Translations under genes and position numbers: made by a program
Source of the DNA: Corynebacterium marinum DSM 44953
GTDB taxonomy: Bacteria; Actinomycetota; Actinomycetes; Mycobacteriales; Mycobacteriaceae
Assembly (NCBI RefSeq): GCF_000835165.1
Contig: NZ_CP007790.1
Coordinates: forward strand, 1,488,001-1,552,000
Length of the DNA stretch: 64,000 nucleotides
Direction: 5' to 3'
In this document: in pieces, positions 9,678-19,142 of the stretch
Position numbering within the stretch: the first letter of the stretch is position 1
Layout of the letters: each line of letters begins with the position of its first letter
Notes under the pieces: generated by a model
What the model was told of the DNA's origin: nothing
Database searches by the model: none
What the model saw: only the letters and a program-made list of their open reading frames with translations

Positions 9678-12230
9678 GTGAACCTCGCCCAGATGCTCCC
9701 CGACCTGACCGATGTCCCCGAGTCCCTCCTGGACGAGTCGATCTTCGACTCCTTCCTCGCCTGGACCCGCACCCGCGGCATTGAGTTGTACCCGGCGCAG
9801 GAGGAGGCGGCCCTGGGCATCCTCACCGGGGACAACGTCATCCTGGCCACCCCGACGGGCTCGGGCAAGTCCATGGTGGCCAACGCGGCGCACTTCATCG
9901 CCATGGCCCGCGGGCAGCGTTCCTTCTACACCGCCCCGATCAAGGCGCTGGTGAGTGAGAAATTCTTCGCCCTGTGCGAGATCTTCGGCCCCGAGAACGT
10001 GGGCATGATGACCGGTGACGCCACCGTCAACGGCAAGGCACCCATCATCGCGGCCACCGCGGAGATCGTGGCCAACATCGCGCTGCGCGACGGTGCCTCG
10101 GCCAGGATCGACCAGGTGGTCATGGACGAGTTCCACTACTACTCCGACCCGGAGCGCGGCTGGGCCTGGCAGGTGCCGCTGCTGGAGCTGCCGAAGGCGC
10201 AGTTCCTGCTCATGTCCGCCACCCTGGGCGACACCACCTTCCTGCAGGAGGACCTGACCTCCCGCACTGGCCGCGGCACCAGCCTCGTCGCCGGCTCGGA
10301 GCGCCCGGTGCCGCTGGACTTCTCCTACGTCTACACCCCCGTCCACGAGACCATCGAGGAGCTGCTCGAGGGCGGCAAGGCCCCGATCTACGTGGTGCAC
10401 TTCTCCCAGCGGGAGGCCACCGAGCGGGCCCAGGCCCTGACCAGCCTGAAGATCATCGACGACGACACCAAAGCCCGGATCGCCGCCGAGATCGGCTCGT
10501 TCCGCTTCACCACCACCTACGGCACGCAACTGTCCCGGCTGCTGCGCCGGGGCATCGGCGTCCACCACGCGGGTATGCTGCCCAAGTACCGCCGCCTGGT
10601 CGAACGGCTCTCCCAGACCGGCCTTCTCAAGGTCATCTGCGGCACCGACACCCTGGGTGTGGGCATCAACGTGCCCATCCGCACCGTTCTCATGACCGGG
10701 TTGGCGAAGTACGACGGTACCCGCCAGCGCATCCTCAAGTCCCGCGAGTTCCACCAGATCGCCGGGCGGGCGGGCCGCGCGGGCTACGACACCGAGGGCA
10801 CCGTCGTGGTCGAGGCCCCCGAGCACGAGATCGAGAACTGGCGCCTGCGCGAACGCGCCGGCACCGACCCGAAGAAGCTGAAGAAGCTGCGCCTGAAGGC
10901 CGCGCGCGAGGGCGACGTCACCTGGTCGGAGAAGACCTATGAAAGGTTGACCACCGCCGACCCCGAAGCGATGAGCTCCCAGTTCCGCATGACCAACTCC
11001 ATGCTGCTCAACGTCATCGCCCGCCCGGGCAACGGTTACGACCACCTCAAGCATCTGCTGCGCACCAACCACGACACCCGCGCCAAGCAGAACCGCGACA
11101 TCCTGCACACCCTGGAACTGTTCAAGGGCCTGCTCAACGCCGGCATCGTGGTCAAGGCCGACGGCCCGGATGGCAGGGACGGCGAGGGCCGCCCCTACCA
11201 CCTGACCGAGGACCTGCAGCGCGACTTCGCCCTCAACCAGCCGCTCTCCCCCTTCGCCCTGGCCGCGCTCACGCTGCTGGACAAGGAATCCGAGACCTAC
11301 ACCCTCGACGTCATCTCCACGTTCGAGGCGATTCTCGACGACCCCCGCCCCCTCCTCCAGGCCCAGCAGAAGCAGGCCCGCGGAGAGGAGATCGCGGCAC
11401 TGAAGGCCGAGGGCGTGGACTACACCGAGCGCATGGCCATCGTCGAGGACATCACCTGGCCCAAGCCGCTGGAGGAAAGCCTCGAGGAGGCCTACGACAC
11501 CTTCGCCGAGGGCCACCCCTGGGCCAAGGAATTCGAGCTCTCCCCGAAATCCGTCATCCGCGACATGATCGAGCACGCGATGACCTTCTCCGACCTCATC
11601 GCCACCTACGGGCTGGCCCGCTCGGAGGGTGTGGTGCTGCGCTACCTCACCGACGCGTGGCGCACCCTGCGCCAGTCAGTCCCCCTGGAGGCGCTCAACG
11701 ACGAGCTCGAGGACGTCATCGAGTGGCTCGGCGAGCTCATCCGCCAGGTCGACAGCTCGCTTATCGACGAGTGGGCCCAGATGGGCGACGAGGACGCCCC
11801 CATCTCCAAGGAGGCCCTGGAGCGCGAACTCGCCTTCGGACTGGAGGACCCGACGGCGCTCACCTCGAACAGGCGCGCCTTCACCATCATGGTGCGCAAC
11901 CTCATGTTCCGCTTAGTGGAGCTCTTCGCCTGGGAGAAGGAGGATCGGCTGTCCGCACTCACCGAGTATCTCGAGCGCGCCGACAAACCCGACTGGGGAG
12001 CCGAGCTGGACGCCTACTTCGACGAGTACGCCGACCTGGACACGGGGACGGACGCCCGCAGCGGCGAATATTTCACCCTCACCCAGGAGGGCCGGGAGTG
12101 GAGCGCCCGGCAGATCATCAAGGACCCCGAGGGGGACAACGCCTTCCAGCTGCTCGCGGTGGTGGATCTCGGCGCCTCCGACGAGGCCGGCGAGGTCAGG
12201 CTGAAGTCGCTGGAGATGGTCCGGCGCTAG
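9678..12230 (+). CDS. Ski2/HelY-like DEAD/DEAH-box RNA helicase with DUF3516
   Basis: An 850-residue ATP-dependent helicase. The Walker A is ATPTGSGKS (residues 57-65), motif II is DEFH (150-153), motif III is SAT in LLMSATLGD, and motif VI is QIAGRAGRAGYD. The following about 450 residues match the DUF3516 part found in actinobacterial HelY-type helicases, which replaces the usual winged-helix/ratchet domains. The likely role is RNA unwinding or turnover. A TAGGGT -10 element at 9665-9670 lies exactly 7 bases before the GTG at 9678 with no Shine-Dalgarno, so the transcript is probably leaderless and initiated here, independently of the PAC2 gene that ends 21 bases upstream. Confidence 0.93.
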   Translation: MNLAQMLPDLTDVPESLLDESIFDSFLAWTRTRGIELYPAQEEAALGILTGDNVILATPTGSGKSMVANAAHFIAMARGQRSFYTAPIKALVSEKFFALCEIFGPENVGMMTGDATVNGKAPIIAATAEIVANIALRDGASARIDQVVMDEFHYYSDPERGWAWQVPLLELPKAQFLLMSATLGDTTFLQEDLTSRTGRGTSLVAGSERPVPLDFSYVYTPVHETIEELLEGGKAPIYVVHFSQREATERAQALTSLKIIDDDTKARIAAEIGSFRFTTTYGTQLSRLLRRGIGVHHAGMLPKYRRLVERLSQTGLLKVICGTDTLGVGINVPIRTVLMTGLAKYDGTRQRILKSREFHQIAGRAGRAGYDTEGTVVVEAPEHEIENWRLRERAGTDPKKLKKLRLKAAREGDVTWSEKTYERLTTADPEAMSSQFRMTNSMLLNVIARPGNGYDHLKHLLRTNHDTRAKQNRDILHTLELFKGLLNAGIVVKADGPDGRDGEGRPYHLTEDLQRDFALNQPLSPFALAALTLLDKESETYTLDVISTFEAILDDPRPLLQAQQKQARGEEIAALKAEGVDYTERMAIVEDITWPKPLEESLEEAYDTFAEGHPWAKEFELSPKSVIRDMIEHAMTFSDLIATYGLARSEGVVLRYLTDAWRTLRQSVPLEALNDELEDVIEWLGELIRQVDSSLIDEWAQMGDEDAPISKEALERELAFGLEDPTALTSNRRAFTIMVRNLMFRLVELFAWEKEDRLSALTEYLERADKPDWGAELDAYFDEYADLDTGTDARSGEYFTLTQEGREWSARQIIKDPEGDNAFQLLAVVDLGASDEAGEVRLKSLEMVRR

Positions 12231-12233
12231 GCT

Positions 12234-12251
12234 CCTCCCCGCCGGGGGAGG
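12234..12251 (+). terminator. Weak terminator hairpin after the helicase gene
   Basis: CCTCCCC at 12234-12240 pairs with GGGGAGG at 12245-12251 around a 4-base loop, four bases after the stop codon. There is no T-tract, so termination is uncertain. Confidence 0.35.
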
Positions 12252-12330
12252 CCGGGCTCCCCGCTTTCCCAAACCGTTATGACAATTCCTCCCCAATTGC
12301 CCCAAAACTCACTCTTTTGACCGTAGCGTG

Positions 12331-12358
12331 GGAAACATAACTTCATGACATTGTTTCC
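12331..12358 (+). promoter_or_regulatory. ECF-like promoter or inverted repeat before the lipoprotein gene
   Basis: GGAAAC (12331-12336) and GTTTCC (12353-12358) are inverted copies 16 bases apart. The arrangement also resembles an ECF sigma promoter (GGAAxx-N16-GTT), placed 25 bases before the ATG. Either reading is possible. Confidence 0.3.
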
Positions 12359-12382
12359 TCGATCCATCCAGGAGAGTGCCAC

Positions 12383-12949
12383 ATGAACACCCGTCTGATG
12401 AAGTCCATGGCGGTCGCAGCCAGCGCCGGACTATTCCTCGCAGCCTGCACCGACACCGACGACACGGCCGCCGACGACCCGGGCACCGTGACCACCACTG
12501 CCGAGACGCCTGGTGCGTCGCCGGTGGAAACCACCATCACCACCGCGGACACCCAGGACCAGATCGAAGGAGAGGATCCGGTCTTCCGGGTCATTGACGC
12601 AGTGATGGCGGAGTACCCCGACGCCATCATCGTCGACATTGACCGTGAAGATGACGCGGACAGCTACGAAATCGACGTGGTCGAGGGCGAGGACCTCATC
12701 GAGCTGCAGGTCGACTTCGACGGCACCCTCCGCGAGGATGACCGCGAGGGCGACGGCGAGATGGTCGTCCGCGCGCAGGACGCCACCGTCACCGCCGAAG
12801 ACGCCATCAACCAGGCTCTTGAGCTGCATCCGGAGGGTCTTCTGGATGAGGCCGAGCTCAGCGATGAGGACGGCACCCTGCAGTGGAGCATGTCGCTTGA
12901 CGACGCCGACCGCAACGACCTCGCGGACGTGGACGTCGCCGCCACCTAA
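12383..12949 (+). CDS. PepSY-like lipoprotein, strongly acidic
   Basis: A 188-residue secreted lipoprotein. Residues 1-21 form a signal peptide with basic n-region and hydrophobic core, ending in the lipobox LAAC with lipidated Cys22. A Thr/Asp-rich linker of about 35 residues follows. The rest holds two PepSY-like alpha/beta units (VFRVIDAVMAEYP..IVDIDRE..YEIDVV and TAEDAINQALELHPEGLL), a fold found in peptidase inhibitors and surface sensors. The net charge is very negative. The Shine-Dalgarno GGAG lies 8-11 bases before the ATG. It stands alone between two terminators, so it is monocistronic. Its function is unknown. Confidence 0.8.
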   Translation: MNTRLMKSMAVAASAGLFLAACTDTDDTAADDPGTVTTTAETPGASPVETTITTADTQDQIEGEDPVFRVIDAVMAEYPDAIIVDIDREDDADSYEIDVVEGEDLIELQVDFDGTLREDDREGDGEMVVRAQDATVTAEDAINQALELHPEGLLDEAELSDEDGTLQWSMSLDDADRNDLADVDVAAT

Positions 12950-12972
12950 GGCTCCGGCCACCGACCGCCCTC

Positions 12973-12999
12973 AACCCCGCCAGGAACCGTGGCGGGGTT
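12973..12999 (+). terminator. Intrinsic terminator after the PepSY-like gene
   Basis: AACCCCGCCA (12973-12982) pairs perfectly with TGGCGGGGTT (12990-12999) around a 7-base loop, followed by TCCTC. Confidence 0.8.
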
Positions 13000-13025
13000 T
13001 CCTCATGCCGGCACTCCGGGAACAA

Positions 13026-13078
13026 TTGATCACGTCCAGGACTTTTCTATAAGACTCATTAATTTGGGCTACTTATAG
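13026..13078 (+). promoter_or_regulatory. Promoter region of the dsdX-dsdA locus with inverted repeat
   Basis: TTGATC (13026-13031) and TATAAG (13048-13053) are spaced by 16 bases. The -10 overlaps the left arm of an inverted repeat, CTATAAG (13047-13053) and CTTATAG (13072-13078). The right arm would lie just downstream of the start site, a typical repressor position. No regulator gene is adjacent. Confidence 0.4.
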
Positions 13079-13125
13079 TCTTTTTGGTCATCTCATCATC
13101 AACCAAGGTAGGGAGGGGAGGCATC

Positions 13126-14281
13126 ATGACATCCACCGCCGGACTGGTCGCAGTCCTGTTACTGGCCATCCTCCTCATCGTCTTTCTCATCGTCAGGCTC
13201 AAGTTCCACGGTTCCATCGCCCTCACCATCGCGGCCCTGGCGGTCGCCCTGGTCACCCAGGTTCCCCTGGGTGACGTCGTCGCCGTCATCGAGGGCGACG
13301 TCGGCGGCACGCTCGGCTTCCTCGTCCTGGTCATCGGCTTCGGCGCGGTGCTGGGCAAGATACTCGAAGTCTCCGGCGGCGCCGAACGCCTGGCTACCTC
13401 GATGCTGGAGGTCTTCGGCGCCAGGCGCGCGCCGGTGGCGATGTCATTCCTGGGCCTGATCGCCGGCATCCCCGTCTTCGTCGAGGTCGGCTTCGTGCTG
13501 CTCGTCCCGCTGGTGTTCGTCGTGGCCAGGGCCGCGGGTCTCTCCCGGGTCGCCGTCGGCCTGCCGTTGGCGATCTCGCTGATGACCGTCCACTGCATCC
13601 TCCCGCCCCACCCCGCCGCCACCGCCATCGCCGGGACCCTGGGGGCGGACATCGGCATGGTGATCATCATGGGCCTGATCGTCGGCCACCGGCGGGGTGT
13701 CCACCCGCACCGCCACGCGCGCCGTCGAAAAGCAGGATACGAAGGTGCTGCCGGGCTTCGGCATCACGCTGCTGACCATCCTCCTTCCACTGCTGATCAT
13801 GGTGGCCAAGACCATCGCCCACCTGCTCGTCGACCCGGAGTCCACCGCGGGCGAGGTCATCGGATTCATCGGCAACCCCACCGGCGCCGGCGGCGGATTC
13901 AACGCGGTGCTCACCGCGTCCGGCGTGGCCCCCGGGCTCGCCGACGCACTCTCCGTCCTCCCCGTCAGCCCCATCATCCTGGCGTGGCGGATCGCGATCA
14001 TCCTGCACTTCGCTGTCGGCTCCTCCACCGTCGCCATGATCTCGGCCGCGGGCATCGTCCTGCCGATGATGGCCGCCTCCGGCGTGTCCCCGGAGATCAC
14101 GGCCCTGGCCATCGGCGCCGGCGCCATCGGCCTCACCCAGGTCACCGACTCCCTGTTCTGGATGTACCAGTCCTACATGAAGATCTCGGTCCAGCAGTCC
14201 ATCAGGACGCCCTCCGTCGGCACCACCATCGCCTCCGTGGTCGCCCTCGGCATGGTGCTCCTGCTCTCCCTGTTCTTCTGA
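13126..14281 (+). pseudogene. dsdX: Broken GntP-family D-serine permease (dsdX-like)
   Basis: An inner-membrane proton symporter of the GntP family. It is judged DsdX-like because it precedes dsdA and has DsdX blocks such as GGTLGF, FVEVG and HCILPPHPAA. It starts at the ATG at 13126 after GGGAGGGGAGG. The first half reads in one frame to about 13690 (GADIGMVIIMGLIVG). The second half (TRAVEKQDTKVLPGFGITLLTILLP onward, to 14281) is in a different frame. About 25-27 residues expected between the halves (the IGGPLF region) are absent. A second, in-frame gap removes about 40 residues between FIGNPT and GAGGGFNAVL near 13881. The total is 385 codons against about 445 in the family. GC-rich sequence leaves the first frame open to 14310, so it may be miscalled as a 394-residue intact protein. 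An assembly collapse remains possible. Confidence 0.75.
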
Positions 14282-14306
14282 CCCGCCCCCTGAAAGGATC
14301 GTGCGC

Positions 14307-15641
14307 ATGACCGTCCACAAAGCCCCCGACACCGCCGCCCTCACCGAGCAGTTCCCCCTGATCAAGGACCTGCAGGCCCTGAAGGAACTGTCCTGGTTCA
14401 ACCCGGCCGCCACCGCCACCATCGCCACCGACGGCCTGGCCAGGGTAGGGCTGACCGACGCCGCCATCCAGGACGCCGCCGACCGCCTCAAGCGCTTCGC
14501 ACCGTACCTCGCCGAGGTGTTCCCGGACGCCGCCCGGACCTACGGCATCCTCGAATCCCCGCTCGTCGGCGTACCTGTCCTCCAGGCCACGCTGAACCAG
14601 CCGGGCCAGCTGTGGGCCAAGCTCGATTCCCACCTGCCGATCTCCGGGTCCATCAAGGCCCGCGGCGGCATCTACGAGGTACTCGCGCACGCCGAGAAGA
14701 TCGCGATCGAGGCCGGCCTGATCACGATCGACAGCGACTACCGCGAGCTCAATTCCGACCAGGCCCGCGAGCTGTTCTCGCAGTACAAGGTGGCCGTCGG
14801 CTCCACCGGCAACCTGGGCCTGTCCATCGGCATCATGAGTGCCACCCTCGGCTTCCAGGCCAGCGTCCACATGTCCGCCGATGCCCGCCAGTGGAAGAAG
14901 GACAAGCTGCGTGAGCACGGCGTCAACGTCGTGGAGTACGACTCCGACTACTCCGTCGCCGTGGCTCAGGGACGCGCGGAAGCGGAGGGCGACCCGACGA
15001 CCCACTTCGTCGACGACGAGAACTCCGTCACCCTCTTCCTCGGCTACGCAGTTGCCGGCGCCCGCTTCGCCGGCCAGCTGACCACCTACGACATCCGCCC
15101 CACCGTCGAGCGCCCCCTGTTCGTCTACCTGCCCTGCGGTGTCGGCGGCGGCCCGGGCGGCGTGGCCTTCGGGCTGAAGGCGGCGCTGGGCGACGCGGTG
15201 CGCTGCATCTTCGCCGAGCCCACCCACTCGCCCGCCATGCTCCTCGGCGTGCACACGGGACTGCACGACCGGGTCAGCGTGCAGGACTTCGGCATCGACA
15301 ACCTCACCGCCGCCGACGGCCTCGCCGTGGGCCGGCCCTCCGGGTTCGTGGGTTCGCGGATGGAGCTGCTTCTCGACGGCTTCTTCACCATCGACGACGA
15401 CAACCTCTACCGCCTGATCAGCCTGCTCGACGAGACAGAGGACCTGCGGATCGAGCCCTCCGCCGCAGCCGGCCTGACCGGCCCCGCGCGCGTGGCGCAG
15501 GACCCGGAGTACCTGGGGTCCCTGGACCTGGATGCGGATTCGCTTGCCGAGTGCACCCACGTCGCCTGGATCACCGGCGGCTCCATGGTGCCGGAAGCCG
15601 AGATGGCCACCTACCTGGCGAAGGGTAAGTCGCTGCGCTGA
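14307..15641 (+). CDS. dsdA: D-serine ammonia-lyase (D-serine dehydratase)
   Basis: A 444-residue PLP enzyme converting D-serine to pyruvate and ammonia, for detoxification or use of D-serine. Fold-type II features are present: SGSIKARGG with the PLP lysine at Lys117, the asparagine loop [10 protein letters not shown], and the Gly-rich phosphate loop CGVGGGPGG. Length and motifs match E. coli DsdA (442 residues). The ATG at 14307 is preferred over the GTG at 14301 because AAAGGA at 14293-14298 is spaced 8 bases from it. It is downstream of the damaged permease, so the enzyme may be intact while its dedicated transporter is not. Confidence 0.93.
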   Translation: MTVHKAPDTAALTEQFPLIKDLQALKELSWFNPAATATIATDGLARVGLTDAAIQDAADRLKRFAPYLAEVFPDAARTYGILESPLVGVPVLQATLNQPGQLWAKLDSHLPISGSIKARGGIYEVLAHAEKIAIEAGLITIDSDYRELNSDQARELFSQYKVAVGSTGNLGLSIGIMSATLGFQASVHMSADARQWKKDKLREHGVNVVEYDSDYSVAVAQGRAEAEGDPTTHFVDDENSVTLFLGYAVAGARFAGQLTTYDIRPTVERPLFVYLPCGVGGGPGGVAFGLKAALGDAVRCIFAEPTHSPAMLLGVHTGLHDRVSVQDFGIDNLTAADGLAVGRPSGFVGSRMELLLDGFFTIDDDNLYRLISLLDETEDLRIEPSAAAGLTGPARVAQDPEYLGSLDLDADSLAECTHVAWITGGSMVPEAEMATYLAKGKSLR

Positions 15642-15723
15642 TTTCCGGACTTGGGGGCAGGATCGATCGCACACCCCGTCGCACCTCGCCGCGGCTCTGG
15701 CATGCTCCCGGCAGCCGCTCCCC

Positions 15724-16608
15724 CTACAACCCCGCCACGATCTCCCGCATGATGTCGGCCGTCTCCGTCGGGGTGGTGCCCACTCGCACGCCGGCGGCCT
15801 CCAGGGCCTGTTTCTTGGCCTGGGCGGTGCCGACGGAACCGGTGACGATGGCGCCCGCGTGCCCCATGGTCTTTCCCTCGGGGGCGGTGAAGCCGGCGAC
15901 GTAACCGACGACCGGTTTGGACACGTTCTCCCGGATGAACTCAGCGGCGCGTTCCTCGGCGTCGCCGCCGATCTCGCCGATCATGATGATCGCCTTCGTG
16001 TCGGGGTCGGCCTCGAAGGCGGTGAGTGCGTCAATGTAGGCGGTGCCGATGATGGGGTCGCCGCCGATGCCGAGTGCGGTGGAGATGCCGACGTCGGCAA
16101 GCTCGAACATCATCTGGTAAGTCAGGGTGCCGGACTTGGAGATCAGCCCGACCGGGCCGGGGCCGGTGATGTTGGCGGGGATGATGCCCGCCAGCGAGAC
16201 GCCGGGCGTGATGATGCCGGGGCAGTTGGGGCCGATGATGCGCGTGCCGCCGACCTTCCTGGCGTGCGCGAGCGCCTCGGCGGAGTCCCGGACCGGGGTG
16301 CCCTCGGTGATGACCACGGCGAGGGGGATCTGTGCGTCGATGGCCTCGAACATTGCGTCCCGGACAAAGCGGGCGGGCACGAAGATCACCGAGACGTTGG
16401 CGCCGGTTTCCGCCATGCCCTCTGCCACGGTGCCGAAGACGGGCAGTTCGGTGCCGTGCAGGGTGATCGTCTGCCCGGCCTTGCGCGGGTTCGTGCCGCC
16501 GACCACGTCAGCACCCGCGGCGAGCATGCGGGCGGTGTGCTCCCGACCCTCGTTGCCGGTGATGCCCTGAACAATGATCCGGGAGTTCCCGTCGAGAAAA
16601 ATCGACAT
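15724..16608 (-). CDS. sucD: Succinyl-CoA synthetase, alpha subunit
   Basis: A 294-residue subunit of the TCA-cycle enzyme making succinate and ATP/GTP from succinyl-CoA. The N-terminal CoA-binding Rossmann domain contains VQGITGNEG (about 13-21). The phosphohistidine is His250 in [10 protein letters not shown], and GPNCPG is at 126-131. The start ATG at 16608 is 18 bases after the sucC stop, so sucC-sucD form one operon. In C. glutamicum sucCD lie elsewhere on the chromosome (recalled synteny), so the placement between dsdA and ahpD may reflect local rearrangement. Confidence 0.96.
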   Translation of the reverse strand: MSIFLDGNSRIIVQGITGNEGREHTARMLAAGADVVGGTNPRKAGQTITLHGTELPVFGTVAEGMAETGANVSVIFVPARFVRDAMFEAIDAQIPLAVVITEGTPVRDSAEALAHARKVGGTRIIGPNCPGIITPGVSLAGIIPANITGPGPVGLISKSGTLTYQMMFELADVGISTALGIGGDPIIGTAYIDALTAFEADPDTKAIIMIGEIGGDAEERAAEFIRENVSKPVVGYVAGFTAPEGKTMGHAGAIVTGSVGTAQAKKQALEAAGVRVGTTPTETADIMREIVAGL

Positions 16609-16626
16609 GGTTTCGTCCTGCGCTTT

Positions 16627-17799
16627 CTAATCGACGGCCGCGGCCAGTTCGGCCGCCTTGTCGGCGGCCTCGTCCATGTTCCACACGCCGGTCACGAGCG
16701 GGTGGTCGTACTCGGCGAGGATGCGGCGCCCCTCGTCGACGTTGTTGCCGTCGAGTCGCACGACCAGGGGCTTGGTGGCGGTGTCGCCGAGCTCCTCGAG
16801 CGCCCCGATGATGCCCCGGGCGACGTCGTCGCAGGCCGTGATGCCCCCGAAGACGTTGACGAAGACGCTTTTCACCTGTTCGTCCCCTAGAACGATTTCC
16901 AGGCTGTCGGTCATGGTCTCCGCGGAGGCGCCGCCACCGATGTCGAGGAAGTTGGCCGGCTTCTGACCACCGTGGCGCCTGCCGGCGGCGGCGACCACGT
17001 CGAGGGTGGACATCACCAGGCCGGCGCCGTTGCCGATGACTCCGATGGAACCCTCGAGGGTGACGTACTTGAGGTGTTTCTCCCTGGCCTTCTGCTCCAG
17101 CGGGTCCAGGTGGCCGGCGGCCGCCGAGAGCGCCGCACGGTTGCCGTGGCGGAAGGCCGCGTTGTCGTCGAGGGTGATCTTGGCGTCGAGCGCGATGATC
17201 TCCCCTGCCTCGGTGAGCACGAGGGGGTTGACCTCCACGAGCGTGGCGTCCTCCTCGCGGTAGACCTCGTAGAGCTTCTGCAGGACGGGGATCACCTTCT
17301 CCCCCACTTCGGCGGGGAAACCGGCGGCCTCCACAATTCGGCGGGCCGTCGCCTCGTCGACGCCGGTGAGCGGATCGACTTCGACGCGGGCGAGCGCCTC
17401 CGGCCGATCCGCCGCCAGCCGCTCGATGTCCACCCCGCCCTCGGTCGAGCACATCGCCAGGTAGGAGCGGTTCGCGCGGTCGAGCAGGAGGGAGAAGTAG
17501 TACTCCTGGGCGATGTCCGCCCCCTGCGCGACCATCACCTTCTCCACGGTGTGGCCCTTGATGTCCATGCCGAGGATCTCCTCGGCGGCGGCCCGGGCCT
17601 CCTCCGGGGTCGCGGCGATCCGGATACCGCCGGCCTTGCCGCGGCCGCCGGTCTTCACCTGCGCCTTGACCACGGTCACTCCGCCGATGCGGGCGGCCGC
17701 CTCCCGGGCCCCCTCCGGGGTGTGGGCCACGATGCCCGCCAGCACCGGGACGCTGTGGGCGGCGAACATGTCGCGCGCCTGGTATTCGAAGAGGTCCAC
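16627..17799 (-). CDS. sucC: Succinyl-CoA synthetase, beta subunit
   Basis: A 390-residue ATP-grasp subunit that binds nucleotide and Mg2+ and forms the heterodimer/tetramer with SucD. It begins with the canonical [11 protein letters not shown], so the GTG at 17799 is chosen as start. The frame is open to 17850 but the extra residues are atypical. Typical blocks are [17 protein letters not shown] (grasp domain), [16 protein letters not shown] and the C-terminal flavodoxin-like [15 protein letters not shown]. It is the first gene of the sucCD operon. The region between it and ahpD carries the ahpD terminator, so transcription of sucC should begin within about 17800-17920. Confidence 0.96.
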   Translation of the reverse strand: MDLFEYQARDMFAAHSVPVLAGIVAHTPEGAREAAARIGGVTVVKAQVKTGGRGKAGGIRIAATPEEARAAAEEILGMDIKGHTVEKVMVAQGADIAQEYYFSLLLDRANRSYLAMCSTEGGVDIERLAADRPEALARVEVDPLTGVDEATARRIVEAAGFPAEVGEKVIPVLQKLYEVYREEDATLVEVNPLVLTEAGEIIALDAKITLDDNAAFRHGNRAALSAAAGHLDPLEQKAREKHLKYVTLEGSIGVIGNGAGLVMSTLDVVAAAGRRHGGQKPANFLDIGGGASAETMTDSLEIVLGDEQVKSVFVNVFGGITACDDVARGIIGALEELGDTATKPLVVRLDGNNVDEGRRILAEYDHPLVTGVWNMDEAADKAAELAAAVD

Positions 17800-17923
17800 G
17801 TCGTATCCCCATCCCCGGCCCGGGTGGGCCACGTTCGGTTGTTCGGGCACTGGCTACTGCCCAACACGCTACCAGCGCCCGGGCGCCGCAAGCCCGGACC
17901 GCCCGGTGTCCGGGCAGCACAAA

Positions 17924-17952
17924 ACGCCGCCACCCGCAAGGGGTGGCGGCGT
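17924..17952 (-). terminator. Intrinsic terminator after ahpD
   Basis: On the minus strand a perfect 12-bp stem (17952-17941 with 17935-17924) has a 5-base loop and runs into TTTT (complement of 17921-17924). It isolates the ahpCD operon from sucCD. Confidence 0.88.
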
Positions 17953-17992
17953 CTGCGGCGCTGGGATCAGCGGACGTCGATAAGCGGGAAGC

Positions 17993-18517
17993 TTAGCGGG
18001 CGGCCTCGACCTGCACGGTCTGGGCGACGGCCTCGACGACTGCGGCGACCTTGACGGCCTCCCAGACCTGTTCCTTGGTCAGACCGGCTTCACGCACGGT
18101 GTTCGAGTGCGCGACCAGGCAGTTCTCGCAGCCGTTGATGGCGGAGACCGCGGTGGACCACAGCTCGAAGTCGACCTTCTCCACGCCCGGCTTGGAGATG
18201 ATGTTCATCCGCAGGCCGAACTTGACCTGGGTGTAGTCATCGCCGAGAAAATGCTTGGCGCGGTAGGCGACGTTGTTCATCGCCATGACGGTCGCGGCAC
18301 CGAGGGCTGCCTCGAAGGCTTCGTCGGAGAGGTGCTCCTTGGCCTCCTCGGCGATCTCGGAGAACACGGTGTCGTTCTTGGTGGCGGCGGCGGAGGCGAG
18401 AAGGGTGCCCCACAGCTGCTGCTCGGTGAGCTCGGTCGAACGGGTCAGGGAGCCCAGGTTGAGCTTCTGATCTTTCGCGTACTCCGGAAGGGAACTCTTC
18501 AGGTTATCGATCGACAT
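17993..18517 (-). CDS. ahpD: Alkylhydroperoxidase AhpD
   Basis: A 174-residue thiol peroxidase and reductant of AhpC. In mycobacteria it passes electrons from dihydrolipoamide (Lpd/SucB) to AhpC. The active-site CxxC is Cys130/Cys133 (GCENC) with His137 and the proton relay Glu118, numbered exactly as in M. tuberculosis AhpD. It starts at the ATG at 18517, two bases after the ahpC stop, so it is co-transcribed and probably coupled. The operon is divergent from oxyR and ends at a strong terminator. The nearby sucCD place a peroxidase that draws on the 2-oxoglutarate dehydrogenase lipoyl system beside TCA genes, perhaps by chance. Confidence 0.95.
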   Translation of the reverse strand: MSIDNLKSSLPEYAKDQKLNLGSLTRSTELTEQQLWGTLLASAAATKNDTVFSEIAEEAKEHLSDEAFEAALGAATVMAMNNVAYRAKHFLGDDYTQVKFGLRMNIISKPGVEKVDFELWSTAVSAINGCENCLVAHSNTVREAGLTKEQVWEAVKVAAVVEAVAQTVQVEAAR

Positions 18518-18519
18518 GT

Positions 18520-19116
18520 TTACTTCAGCGACTCCTGGACGACGTCCATCTTGTCGATGTTCTTGGTCGGGTCGTTGGCCTGCCAGTTGCAGGCGCAGAC
18601 CTCTTCGGACTGCAGGGCGTCGAGGACACGCAGGACCTCGTCGACGTTGCGGCCGACAGCGTCCGGGGTGACGGAGACGAACTGGATGATGCCGTCCGGG
18701 TCGATGATGAAGGTCGCGCGGTCGGCGACACCGTCGGCGTTCTCCACGCCGAGCTCACGGATGAGCTCGTGCTTGATGTCGGTGAACATCGGGAACGGGA
18801 CGTCCTTCAGCTCCGGGTGGGTCGCACGCCAGTTGAAGTGGGAGAACTCGTTGTCGGTGCTGCCGCCGAGAACCTGGGTGTCGCGGTCCTGGAACTCCTC
18901 GTCGAGCTTGCCGAAAGCGGCGATCTCGGTCGGGCAGACGAAAGTGAAGTCCTTCGGGTAGAAGAAGACGATCTTCCACTTGCCGGGGTACTTGTCCAGG
19001 GAAACGGTCTCGAAGTAGTCCTCCGGCTGCTGGGCGTTAGCCTCGTGCAGGTCGCCGCCCTTGAGGGCAGTGAGCTGGAACTCGGGGAACTTCTCTCCGA
19101 CGGTCATGATTGCCAT
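18520..19116 (-). CDS. ahpC: Alkyl hydroperoxide reductase AhpC (2-Cys peroxiredoxin)
   Basis: A 198-residue peroxiredoxin that reduces H2O2, organic peroxides and peroxynitrite. The peroxidatic cysteine is Cys61 in FTFVCPTE. The resolving cysteines are Cys174 and Cys176 in EEVCACNW, the three-cysteine pattern of the mycobacterial AhpC that works with AhpD. The start is the ATG at 19116 with AGAGGAG upstream. The longer frame to 19206 would include the promoter. Transcription probably starts near 19191 from TTGACG-N17-CATAAT. The gene is divergent from oxyR, which should activate or repress it through the A+T-rich spacer. Confidence 0.96.
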   Translation of the reverse strand: MAIMTVGEKFPEFQLTALKGGDLHEANAQQPEDYFETVSLDKYPGKWKIVFFYPKDFTFVCPTEIAAFGKLDEEFQDRDTQVLGGSTDNEFSHFNWRATHPELKDVPFPMFTDIKHELIRELGVENADGVADRATFIIDPDGIIQFVSVTPDAVGRNVDEVLRVLDALQSEEVCACNWQANDPTKNIDKMDVVQESLK

Positions 19117-19142
19117 GCGAATATCTCCTCTGAAAAAGATTG

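Noticed and set aside
8502-11576. A 1024-codon open frame on the minus strand opposite the PAC2 and helicase genes
   Set aside because: It is Gly/Val/Arg/His-rich with no recognisable domain, and it lies antisense to two genes with clear motifs. Long antisense frames are expected at this GC content.
13084-14310. A single intact 408-codon permease
   Set aside because: After about residue 200 it becomes Arg/His/Pro-rich and unlike a membrane protein, while the other frame continues the GntP sequence; the gene is broken.
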